A DNA stretch of 64,000 nt from Azolla caroliniana (taxonomy: Eukaryota > Polypodiophyta): positions 32,798,001 to 32,862,000 of the forward strand of contig JBHGNT010000001.1 in the NCBI GenBank assembly GCA_043228905.1, in the 5' to 3' direction. Made by a program: the position numbers and the translations under genes. The notes under the pieces are model-generated. The model saw only the letters and a list, made by a program, of their open reading frames with translations, was not told the DNA's origin and made no database searches. Positions 47,189-57,100 of the stretch are shown here, piece by piece; position 1 is the stretch's first letter, and every line of letters begins with the position of its first letter.

Positions 47189-48475
47189 ATGTCCGAGTTC
47201 CACGAATCCGATTGGGCTGGACATCGAGGAACATGGGCAACTTTTGTGAAAATCAAGCAAAGATATTGGTGGAAGAACATGTATAAAGATGTCGCAGAGT
47301 TCACAGAAAGCTGCGAGAAATGTCAAGTCTACTCCGGGGTCCGACACCGAGATGAGCTGCATCCGACATTCTCACCGACAATCAACTTCAAGTGGATGGT
47401 CGACATTGTAGCTATGCCGACCGGGGTTGGACAAAAGAAATACTTGGTGTTAGCTCGAGAAGATCTCACAAACCAAGTTGAAGGTCGAGCGCTTCGGAGG
47501 AAAACGTGTGCCGCGGTGTGCCAATTTCTTTTGGAAGAAGTGTTTTGTAGGTACGGCTGCGTAGGACAAGTGATTGCAGACCGGGGAGAACTCGACTCGG
47601 ACAAAGCTAGGGGATTCTTCGCCAAACATGGAGTTCGGTTAACGTTGACAACGGCCTACAATCCGGAGGCCAACGGGAAGATCGAACGAGGACATAGTCC
47701 GATCGTGAAAGCACTTGCGAAGGCATGCGACGGAAGGGTGAAGGATTGGCCACAAATGCTTCCGTATGCACTATGGGCGGATCGGACGACGCATAGCTCC
47801 GTGACCGGTTACATGCCGGCAGAACTCATGACCGGACAAGCACCGGTAATGCCAACGGAAACCGCAATTGCGACATGGACAATACTACCGTGGAAGGAAG
47901 AGATGAGCCGGGAAGAACTACTAGCGGTCCGGATACGACAACTGGAGGGAAGACCGAAAGATGTAGCGGAAGCGTCACGCCGACAACAAGAAGCACGGTT
48001 TCGGAACAAAAGCCGGTTCGACACAAAGCACCGACTACGACCGAGGAGGATTGAAGAAGGAGATTGGGTGATCGTCTATGATAGTAGCTTGGACCATCAA
48101 CATACAACGATGCGGAAATTCGCGAAAAGGTGGTTCGGGCCGTACGAGGTTCGGAAGGTCTTCGACAACGGGACATACCGACTGTCCGAGTTGGATGGAA
48201 CAATACTACGAGTGCCTATAGCCGGGAAGCGGGTGAAGATTTTCAAGAAGCGGACCGACGACAAACCTTATGTGATCCAAGTCGAGGCCGACAACGAGGA
48301 GCAATCGGACGAAGACCACAATGATGCGGGAAGCGAAGAAAGTGGATTACAACTCATAGTCGACATAAGGGGAGAATCGGGGGAAGCTTCGGATGAAGAC
48401 GGATACGAAGAATCAAGATCTTCGGCACATACCGGAGGATGTGCGGGTTTGGAGGGGGCGAGTGTCGTAGTGTAG
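47189..48475 (+). CDS. Element B integrase
   Basis: 428 residues in the same frame as RT-RNase H and separated only by the TGA at 47153. The zinc-binding H-H-C-C is H5, H12, C42, C45. The catalytic core has D72 (WMVDIVAMP), D131 (VIADRGELD) and E166 (YNPEANGKIE). A GPY/F-like C-terminal module follows (RWFGPYEVRKVFDNGTYRL), then an acidic tail. No convincing chromodomain was seen. The stop lies inside the 3' LTR (TAG 48473-48475), so the end of the protein overlaps the LTR. Confidence 0.93.
   Translation: MSEFHESDWAGHRGTWATFVKIKQRYWWKNMYKDVAEFTESCEKCQVYSGVRHRDELHPTFSPTINFKWMVDIVAMPTGVGQKKYLVLAREDLTNQVEGRALRRKTCAAVCQFLLEEVFCRYGCVGQVIADRGELDSDKARGFFAKHGVRLTLTTAYNPEANGKIERGHSPIVKALAKACDGRVKDWPQMLPYALWADRTTHSSVTGYMPAELMTGQAPVMPTETAIATWTILPWKEEMSREELLAVRIRQLEGRPKDVAEASRRQQEARFRNKSRFDTKHRLRPRRIEEGDWVIVYDSSLDHQHTTMRKFAKRWFGPYEVRKVFDNGTYRLSELDGTILRVPIAGKRVKIFKKRTDDKPYVIQVEADNEEQSDEDHNDAGSEESGLQLIVDIRGESGEASDEDGYEESRSSAHTGGCAGLEGASVVV
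48450..48462 (+). other. Element B polypurine tract
   Basis: A purine-rich TTGGAGGGGGCGAG-like run stands directly before the 3' LTR, the expected place for the plus-strand primer. One C interrupts it, so it is slightly imperfect. Confidence 0.6.
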
Positions 48476-49415
48476 GTTGCACACTATGTGGAAATTATAT
48501 TTTTGTCCCTCCGGATAGAGAATGGAGTGCTCGGTGAGAACCGGAAGAAAACGGCATACCGACAAGGAGGAAAACGGAATACCGGCAAGGAGGAAAACGG
48601 CATACCGGCAAGGAGGAAAAACGGCATACCGGCAAGGAGGAAAACGGAATACCGGCAAGGAGGAAAACGGCATACCGGCAAGGAGGAAAAACGGCATACC
48701 GGCAAGGAGGAAAACGGCATACCGGCAAGGAAGAAAACGGCATACCGGCAAGGAAGAGCCGGATAAAGAGACATAAATGTAAAAAAGAAGGAAATACTCA
48801 CTACTGCGCAGGGCGTGATTCGAAATCTACACCTCCAAGTTGACAAACCTCAACCTTACCATTACATTAACTTATCTTAAGTGTTTTAAATATAGATTTA
48901 ATATGTATAAGACCTTTATTTATGCATACCTTTATTAAAAGGTAAATCGTGTATTTCTTTAATATATGAAAAAGAAAAAACACGAGACACTAAAAATAAC
49001 TCATGCACATCTAGCGTGCATGAGCCCTATACTTAGGAAATAAAAAAGCATCACATGCACATTTTTAGGGGACATGAACACTTTTTGTAAAAAAAAAAGC
49101 ATGAAGCCATGCTTAGCTCTTTTTTCCTTATATAAGGAGGAGAGAAATATGTAAAGGGTTGTTGATTTTTTTTTGGATTAAGAATTAATCAATACAAAAA
49201 TTATTCGTGGGATTCACGATTTATACATCTACTTCTCTCTTAACACCCTAAGTACCAATTAATATAGTATACTCGTGTGATTCACGAGTTTCTTATCTTT
49301 CTCTTTGCTATTTACTCATAATTAATCTCTATCTCACGAACTCCTTTCTCCTAGTCCAAGACCTCTGTGGTTCCCACCCGACTCACGCAACGATCCGGAG
49401 CCGAAAGGCACGACA
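48463..49415 (+). repeat. Element B 3' LTR (953 bp)
   Basis: Same sequence as the 5' LTR except for nine instead of four 23/24-bp units near 48546-48757, which account for the 117-bp length difference, and isolated substitutions such as C to A near 49099. It carries its own TATATAAG at 49129-49136. Confidence 0.95.
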
Positions 49416-50406
49416 CCGCCACCGTCAGTATCTTGGTCTTACGTCGACCGCGTTGCCGACTGCCGGAGTCTCTAGAACCGGTGTGAAGGATCCTCGGTAG
49501 ACCGTCATTTTGTCTCCCTGACCCTGTCCGGGTCGTCCTTTTCCGCATGCCGAGAGGGCGTTTGTTCCGCACCTTCTCCCGTGGTACCGACGTACCGTGT
49601 CCTCGGCCTCTTCGTAGGCCTGCTCTCTTCCTCCCTCTCGGAATGGTCATCCGGGAGTCCGATCCGCCCGGTTCTCGTCCAGGTCCGTTCGTCCTTCTCC
49701 GGATTGCCAAGTCCCGTTCTCCTGTCGCCACCGATCTCTCTTATAGGACTCACGCCGGCACTCGGGCCTGCAGCCGGATCGGCGTAAGGAATCCCATAGG
49801 ACCGGCTTTCATTCTCTTTCCAAATCTCGACCTTCGTCCGGTCGGTCTTTCTCCCCATGTAAAAGAGGGCGGCTCGTCCCACACCCCCTTCCGTATCGGC
49901 ACTTTCATGCCGAATCCGGCCCCGATCGAACGATCCACGACCAGATTACGCTCCAACCGTATCAGAATGCCGATCTCCTCGTGCTGCGTTCGTCCTTAGC
50001 CTCCTCGCAGGTCGTTTCCCATCCGAATTCGCTGGCATCGTGCCAGGACTCCTCGGTACCGCCATCCATCTCCTCGGTCTTACATGGGCATACGGGCCCG
50101 AATGCCGAGATCTCCGGAATCGGGTCCGTGGGCTTTCGTCCGTTCCTTCCCCGTATCGTCTCGCCGGTGATTCTTGGTCTATCGCCGCCGCCTTCCTCCG
50201 CTTGGGACTCACGTGGGCACTCGGGCCCGATAGCCATCGTCTCAAGAGCAAGTGTGGGAAGACACAAGGAATCGCCTGTCCGTTTTACGCCCTTGTTCGT
50301 AGCCACCGACTCTTCGTGGTCGGCGGTCATCTTCTTACCGATCGCGCAAGCCCTGTCTGGGCTTGCTTCTCCTATGACCGGGATCTCGGCCCCGTCCTTG
50401 GTCGTT

Positions 50407-51279
50407 CTATCTCCGCAAGTCGAGAGGGCGTTTTGTTCCGCACCCTCTCCCGTGGTACCGATCTTCCGCCGTCGCGTGGCGCAAGTCCGTCTTCTCAGTC
50501 TCGGCTTGCGGCCTCCGTCTTTCCTCTTCCTCGAGCATCGCCTCGAGAGCTGCGTACGACTCCGCAATCCTGGCCCCAACGCTGACCCTTGCCGACTCTC
50601 TTTGCCGTTCGGCCTCTTCCCGTTGTGATGGCACGTCATCACGTACCTTCCTCTTAGCCTTCTCGGCTCACTCGTTGTCTAGCCGTTGGCACACCCTTCC
50701 GACCTTCGACCAGTCCTCCGTAAGCCCATTCGCTCCATCATCGTCTTCGAGCTCAATCCCGATGGCCTCCCATTCCGTTCGGTCGATCGACCTGACGAAC
50801 AATAGGACCTTGTCTGCCCCCACCAAACCTTGTTCCCGCTCCGGGAGCCGAGCAAGCCGTCGCTCGAACTCTCGAAACGCCTTGGTCGCGCCTCGATGGG
50901 TCTTTGTCGATGCTACCCACTGGTCAAAGTCGTGTCGTCCCCGGCTCTTCCGCCGTCCTCCGTATGCCTTCAGGAGCGCCTCTTCGAAGGCCTCCCACGA
51001 ACTATGAGCCTCACAGAGCTCCTTTATTTCCGCATGCATCCGGACAACCACGACCCGACAGAAGAACTCCAGCCTCAACGCCTCGTCTACGCCATGCCCC
51101 TCCATTTCCGCGTTGTAGGCTTCCAAGTAAGATGGGACTTTGTCCCCGTTGAAACGGCCGACTCTTTCGACCACTCGCTCAACCGCCTGTTGCGCTGCTT
51201 CTCGCCTCATCACCACTCGTGCCGACTCCAACACCACTTCGGCCACCATCTCCGCAAGGTCGTCGTCTTCCGACTCCAT
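50407..51279 (-). pseudogene. Element A gag, one in-frame stop
   Basis: The minus-strand frame from ATG 51279 runs 203 residues to TGA at 50668-50670 and then stays open in the same frame to 50407. Similarity to element B gag is visible by eye: V-E-R-V-G-R-F-N-G-D-K-V against element B V-Q-R-N-G-Q-F-N-G-K-D-V, Y-N-A-E-M against Y-K-A-E-M, and S-W-E-A-F-E-E-A-L against T-W-E-A-F-E-E-A-L. The part after the stop is rich in Glu/Arg and may form a coiled coil. No zinc knuckle was found. It starts about 20 nt after the primer-binding site, the right place for gag. It may be a recent nonsense mutation or a truncated gag. Confidence 0.75.
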
Positions 51280-51296
51280 CCTCCCTTGCCGCCTTT

Positions 51297-51314
51297 CACG
51301 TCGGGTTCACCAAA
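51297..51314 (-). other. Element A primer-binding site
   Basis: On the minus strand TTGGTGAACCCGACGTGA stands 3 nt inside the 5' LTR, identical over 18 nt to that of element B and at the same spacing. Confidence 0.75.
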
Positions 51315-51449
51315 TATGTCGCGTTGTTACGCGCGTGCGTGGAGAAAGGCTGGACCACGGGGGTCTTGGACTAGGGAGTGATGGAGCGTAGGAAATCGTG
51401 CTTCACCGTTTCCGGGGCATCCCAGAAGCACACCGGAAGCAACCGAAGG

Positions 51450-51454
<5 letters not shown>

Positions 51455-51484
<30 letters not shown>
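51455..51484. repeat. (AG)n microsatellite in element A LTR
   Basis: Fifteen uninterrupted AG units, followed about 30 bp later by an (AC)8 run at 51517-51532. Both lie in the LTR part lost from the opposite LTR. Confidence 0.95.
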
Positions 51485-51487
<3 letters not shown>

Positions 51488-51880
51488 TTAACACCGACTC
51501 ACGCACACTCACTCAAACACACACACACACACAGGCCAACCCGACTCACACCCTTAAGTACAGGAAGTGCAAGAAAGGGGAAGCACCCGACACCAACGAA
51601 GACGTGAATATACACAGACAGACGCAAACGTATATATGTATATAAAAGAAGAATACATTCCCGACTTCAAGCCGTTCCAAGGCAGGTTACAGTAGTCGTC
51701 AGCTGCCAAGCCGCCGTCGGGGAGCTCACGGGCTCGTCGCGCCGAGCGGGGTCTTGCGCAGGAGATGAGCTGAAGCAAACCCTAAGCAAACACGAAGGAG
51801 AAGAAGAAGAACTCACTCTAAACCTAACGGTATACCCTCTAATGCAAAATGGGCAACCCTTTCACAAAGGGCGTTCCCCT

Positions 51881-51890
51881 CCTTTTATAG
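51881..51890 (-). promoter_or_regulatory. TATA box of element A 5' LTR
   Basis: CTATAAAAGG on the minus strand, followed by a GC-rich AGGGGAACGCCC stretch. It lies inside the part missing from the other LTR, so only this LTR can drive element A. Confidence 0.65.
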
Positions 51891-52094
51891 AACAAGGAAA
51901 GGGATGCGTTACAATGTGGGACAAATCCCAACTTACATGGGATCGTCTGTCCTGACTTGACTACTCTTCGGCGCCATAAAGGCGCCCTCGTTATTCACAC
52001 TAAATGTACATGGGTGCGTACACACGCTGCACCCCACCGATGTAGCCAATGTTTCCCGGTTTCCGCCTCTGGCCAAAATTCTTCACGATAACGA

Positions 52095-54117
52095 ATAGAG
52101 AAAGTTGGACATTCCATCTAGTTTGACAAATCATAGATTTGTAGTCATGCAATCATGCGAGTGAAAATGCATTGTAATCCAAAAACCTAAATCAAAGACA
52201 TGTATGAACAATAGGGTCAAATACTTGGATAATTACAAAAGGTTTATGTCCCATAGAGTATGACATTGTTAATGAAACCCAAACTGTATCACATATCAAG
52301 TAAGCCCTTAGTTAATGTTTGCTGAAAATATTCGTAAGATGTGGGATGGACTAAAGACATGAATAATAGAGAGTAAAAGCACAAGCCATGACGCTATATA
52401 CAATGACAATAAGATAAGGTCATTAATTTCTTCAACCTCAATGCTACCACATGTTAAATGTATAATTAGTCACTCATGTATTTGTACACTTGTAAAGGTA
52501 TCTCATGGATTAAAGGCCCGAACAATGAATGCAAAGTGCAAACATGAAATGGATGAGCTTGGTTCTCGGATGACCACATACAATCTACAACAACACCTTA
52601 TTATCACATTCCAAAGGCACAATTACTTGAGTGTATGCTCATAACACCCACGATGGGTCAACAAAAACTAGAGACATGGAATTCGGGGAGTTGGGTGTTT
52701 AGGTGAGGAGAGGGGGAACAAGATATATCTTTGAAGGGCAATACTATATCGAGACCGTGAGCAATGCTCCTTTCATAGTAGAAAATGCCGAGTTACATAC
52801 ATGCATGCCCATTGTGAGCACTCACGAGGAAGGTGCATGGGCGGAGGGGAAGGATGAAAGTGTGGCGAATGAATGAGTGATGGTCGAGGGAGCAGATATT
52901 CTGCGGCTAAACTCATCTTGAGTTGGAGCCATTTCCTTGTGGAGGAAAAGAAGAGCCGAGTGTGTGTTGTTTTTGCACAACACATTAAAAAAAGAAAAAG
53001 AAAAGAAAAGAACAGAACAGAATATGTAGACACATACACACACCCACACACACACACAGGTGCTTCAACATAAATAAGCAAAATAAATAAATAAAAGAAA
53101 TAACAAAATAACAGGGAAGAAAAGAAGAAGAAAAACAAAAGGAGAGGAAAAACAATGCGGGTTTGATCACATACATACATATACATACATACGTACGTAT
53201 ATGCATAAATACATATACACATACCTGCATTATACACATACGTATATGTATACGTACATACATACATATATGTATGTATACATACTGTTCTTCTACATCT
53301 TCATCCCTTCCATCTGCTTTGCTTTGGAAGATGGAGTAATCTGTCTGTCTGATTGATTCTCTCCATCTCCATTGATTCATCATCCTCTTCACCATTTCTT
53401 CTTATCAAAGCGTCGTTGGATTCAGGCTTGGCCATGGTGTTTTGCTCGACCTCCTGCATCAGATTATCCTCGCCTTCTCCTTCTCCATCTCCTTCTCCAC
53501 CATCAGCATCAGCATCGTCGTCATCAACAGATTTTATTCTCTCCTGTCTGATCATCCACATCATCAGGTACTTACCTTCCATGCGAAGATCACTCTTTTT
53601 CTTTCCTTCTATCGATTTATTCGGATCGCATAGTTTTCTCTGTTTTCCTCTTGAGATCAGCCGATTTCCATATCCCGAACCTTATCCATCTCTGCCTTTT
53701 GATCAGATTAAGCTTCGCCTCTCCATAGCTGCTCTCTGTTTGCGTTCACATTGCGTCAGAACTTCATTTAAACGACATATAAAACAAGCAAGAAAGAAAG
53801 AGGCATTTTTACTATTCTTATTGTGATCAGCCTGGAAGATCTTCCACTTCTTCTTCTGCATCCGGCATAGACATATCTGTATGCAAAAACTTTTTCTTCT
53901 GTACCGTAGTGTTGAAGAAATGAGGTTAAAGAAGAAGGGGAATCTCTTCCATCGATAATACTATCATCGTCATCAACACCATCGTTTATAGTCAGTATTG
54001 GAAAAACGAGGTTATAGGAGAGGATTATTTCTTCCATCGATCATCATTGCCACCATCATTTATAGTTGCACATTTCTTTCCAACCATCGCCATCACCGAC
54101 ACTTATAATTGTTTCAC
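52095..54117. other. Intergenic and probable 5' UTR/promoter region of the kinase gene
   Basis: AT-rich flank of element A (to about 53.1 kb), then TA/CA-rich tetranucleotide repeats, then TC-rich stretches with CCATC/CTTCTC words (53340-53560) and several TC-rich blocks up to the kinase ATG, suggesting a 5' UTR and core promoter region. No TATA box is assigned. A minus-strand acid-rich frame (53301-53582) is probably low-complexity noise. Confidence 0.4.
53170..53285. repeat. (CATA)n/(CGTA)n tetranucleotide repeat
   Basis: About 115 bp built almost wholly of CATA, TACA, CGTA and TATG words with near-palindromic stretches, able to fold on itself. It lies about 0.8-0.95 kb upstream of the kinase start codon. 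Confidence 0.85.
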
Positions 54118-57100
54118 ATGAATATGGAGGAAGAGAGTGCCGGAAACAATAATGCTGATCGAAAGCCTGTGGCCCCTGCGGTTGAAGAAGAAGGAACTTC
54201 TGCTCCCATCCCCGATAGAGTAAATTTCCTTTATTTGCTTAAAACATGTTTTTTTTTCGTCTTCGCATTTCTAGTATATGTGTTACATATATTTTTGTTC
54301 TCTTCTCTAATGATCCTATATGTGTTTAGGTTTAGCTTTCTTTGTTTAAACATTTCCTCTTGACATTTCTTTATACACACGTATGCGTTTAGGCTCATGC
54401 CTTTTCTAACACGGTCCTTTCAGGTTTTATGATAATATTTCTTTGCGTCAACATCTTCTGATCTGGTTTTATACTATTTCGTCTTTGGTTAAAATTTCTC
54501 TTCGCATTTCTGTTAATGTGTCTATTTGCCATTTTGGAAAATCCTTTTTATGTATTTGATTTAGCATTCTTTCCTTCATTATATCTTCTTTGCATTTCTA
54601 TAAATGTACCACTCAGGCTTTGGTGCTCCTTTTGAAATAATCTTTATGTGTATGGTGTAAGATTTCTTTGCTTCGATGTATATTCTTTGCATTTATGTGT
54701 ATTTACGTACGTTCTGTTTCTACATGATCTTTATATGTGATCAGAGTAAAAATTTCATTGTTCAAGTTTATCCTCTTCACATTTTTATGATGGTCGATTT
54801 TTTATTTCCTTCTATTTTTTCAGGTGCAAGTAGGTAATTCTCCTGTATATAAGATAGATCGCAAGCTCGGAAAAGGGGGGTTTGGTCAGGTTTATGTAGG
54901 TCGTCGAATACGGAATGTGTCGGAACGATCTGGCCCTCATGCTGCAGAGGTCATTCACAACACTTTGACCATGTTTTTCATCTGCTGATTGCATTTCTGC
55001 TGAATATATTCAGACATTATTTATGCATGTATTTGTTAATGTGTTGCAAAGATGCATCCTATTTCATGGATCATCGCTGATTTGCACTAGAATTGCGTTT
55101 ATGTTCCACCGATCATCTCTGGGTTACGACGAGAACATGTGACCATTGTTTTTTATGCTGTTAAGTGCCTTTGCATATGCATTATGGTAAACCATTCAAA
55201 TAATTTTTAGATACGCATTTGTTAATGTGTTGCAGATATGCATACCATTTTCTGCTCTGTTTCATATATCACCTCAGGTTTCAGATGAGAATTAGACTTT
55301 ATGTTCTACGGATATCGCAAGGTTGAGATGAGAACTAGCTTTTATGTTCTACAGATATGACAGGGTTGAGATGAGAACTCTCTTTTATGTTCCACGGACC
55401 ATCTCAGGGTTGAGATGAGAACACTTAACTATTGTTTTCTTTTGCTGATAGATACTTTTGGCACTTGCATTTCTGTTGGGTACATTCAAGTATTAATTAC
55501 ACATGCATTTGTTATTACATTTGGAAGATACAGCCCATGTTTCTATGTTGTATAGAGCATCTCAGGGTAGAAAAGAGAACTCACATTTATGCTGAAATAG
55601 ACTTGTCAATGCTTAACATTTACAGGTGGCTCTTAAATTTGAGCACCGCAATAACAAAGGCTGTAACAGTGGCCCTCCATACGAGTGGCAAGTCTACAAG
55701 TACTCACTAACCTTTGAACTTTCTCATATCGTTCTATGTTACCAACTTCTCTATTGCATGTCTAGCATAGTTCCACTCAAATGTGTTAATTACAGTGCTC
55801 TGAATGGATGCTATGGAGTCCCTCATGTACATTATAAAGGACGCCAAGGCGAATTCTACATTATGGTAATTATGAGACTTGTCTTACGCTTGTGGAAGGA
55901 TACACATTGTGTGTTATGTTTCTCTCATTGCTAAAAATAATAAATTGTGTATTCTCTTGTAGGTTATGGACATGCTAGGACCCAGTTTGTGGGATGTATG
56001 GAACACCTCAAACCAGTCGTAAGTTTTTAGGCCTTTGTTTGAGAACCAAAAAGACATTTGTTTTAATATTTAGATAAGAAAGAAAGACTAAGATCATGTG
56101 TTCACCAGCATGTCTACGGAGATGGTTGCGTGCATTGCTGTTGAGTCTCTTTCCATTTTGGAGAAGATGCATGCAAAAGGGTAATATTACCATTTTTATT
56201 ATAACTTTGATCAATTATGAGTATGTCAATAGCTCTGATATATTTCGTTACAGTTATGTGCACGGAGATGTGAAACCTGAAAATTTTCTTCTTGGACACC
56301 CTGGTTCAGCTGATGAAAAGAAGCTGTTTCTTGTAGACCTTGGTCTTGGTAATTTAAACATACTCAGTTACAGACTTTCACCCTCTTTATTTCAAATTCT
56401 TACTCATTCTTGTGAATTTCTGCGTTGATTGTTCAGCATCCAAATGGAGGGATTCTGCTACAGGGAGACACATCGAATATGATCAGAGGCCAGATGTTTT
56501 TAGGTAACACTGCATGTCTTTACTTCGTTGATGCATTGTAGAAAAATTAGACATGATCTTGGTAATTTTGATTTGGAGACAATCTTTATACCGTAGTTCA
56601 TTATTGTGGTAGGGGAACTGTAAGATATGCAAGTGTTCACGCACATCTTGGTCGAACTGGCAGTAGGAGAGACGATCTCGAATCTCTAGCATATACTTTG
56701 GTATTTCTACTTCGTGGACGTCTACCATGGCAGGGATTTCAGGTCTAATAGATTTTCCCTGAACTACTGCTGATTTTATTGTTCTTGTTTGTAAGAAGCG
56801 CATCCCTTTTGATGTTGCTAAGAGTTAATTTCTTGTTTAGGGTGAGAACAAGGGGTTTCAGGTCTGTAAGAAAAAGATGGGCACATCGGCTGATGCTCTT
56901 TGCTGTTTATGCCCTGCTCCCTTCAAGCAGTTTCTTGATAGCGTGGTTAGCATGAAGTTTGATGAAGAACCTGATTATGCAAGACTGATCAGCATTTTTG
57001 ATGCAATTCTTAGTCCAAATCCTGCTATCAGACCAATACTTACAGAAGGGGCAGTGAAGGTGGGTATGGCTAGATGTTTTTGACTTTTTATTTTTTGAAT

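Larger units (their letters stand above)
41960..49415 (+). mobile_element. Element B: full-length Ty3-type LTR retrotransposon
   Basis: A 7,456-bp element with near-identical LTRs (41960-42795 and 48463-49415), target duplication CCGC (41956-41959 and 49416-49419), primer-binding site, gag-protease, RT-RNase H, integrase and purine tract. The order protease-RT-RNase H-integrase defines Ty3/gypsy. Apart from the number of 23-bp units, the LTRs differ at very few bases, so the insertion is young. The coding frame is broken twice: a frame change at 44871 and a TGA at 47153. Codon use is GC/CpG-rich, unlike the AT-rich host genes. It sits inside element A in opposite orientation. Confidence 0.95.
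49420..51316 (-). other. Element A internal region, right part: gag, primer-binding site and repeat array
   Basis: Begins with the continuation of the module interrupted by element B (49416-49505), followed by further diverged modules around 49730-49806, 50060-50135 and 50165-50260. The gag frame (50407-51279) and primer-binding site (51297-51314) lie at the right. No RT or integrase motif was found in any frame. Confidence 0.6.
25080..52090 (-). mobile_element. Element A: gag-only LTR retrotransposon, minus orientation, interrupted by element B and the duplication
   Basis: LTRs at 25080-25368 and 51317-52090 flank it, with the 4-bp target duplication ACGA at 25076-25079 and 52091-52094. Terminal bases are TGTCG...CGACA (one end mutated to CGATA). 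Reading the minus strand, the 5' LTR is at 51317-52090, then a primer-binding site, a gag frame and a GC-rich repeat array; no protease, RT or integrase was found. Before element B and the tandem duplication it was about 4.5 kb. Its gag and primer-binding site resemble those of element B, suggesting a non-autonomous relative. Confidence 0.85.
51317..52090 (-). repeat. Element A 5' LTR (complete, 774 bp)
   Basis: On the minus strand it begins TATCGTGAAGAA (expected TGTCG, one change) and ends CGCGACA. It contains a TATA box CTATAAAAGG (51881-51890), a CA run (51517-51532) and a GA run (51455-51484). The right edge abuts target duplication ACGA (52091-52094). Confidence 0.9.

Noticed and set aside
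48546-48757. Regular 23-24-bp repeats resembling a CRISPR array
   Set aside because: There are no spacers: units are directly adjacent, lie inside a retrotransposon LTR and the genome is eukaryotic. It is a minisatellite.
41960-49415. Integrated plant pararetrovirus instead of an LTR retrotransposon
   Set aside because: Paired LTRs, 4-bp target duplications, integrase and polypurine tract define a Ty3-type retrotransposon. No movement-protein or envelope-like frame was seen.
53301-53582. Minus-strand acidic 93-codon frame (Asp/Glu/Gly-rich)
   Set aside because: It is read through CTTCTC-type tracts with no family resemblance. It lies where the kinase 5' region is expected, so it is likely noise.
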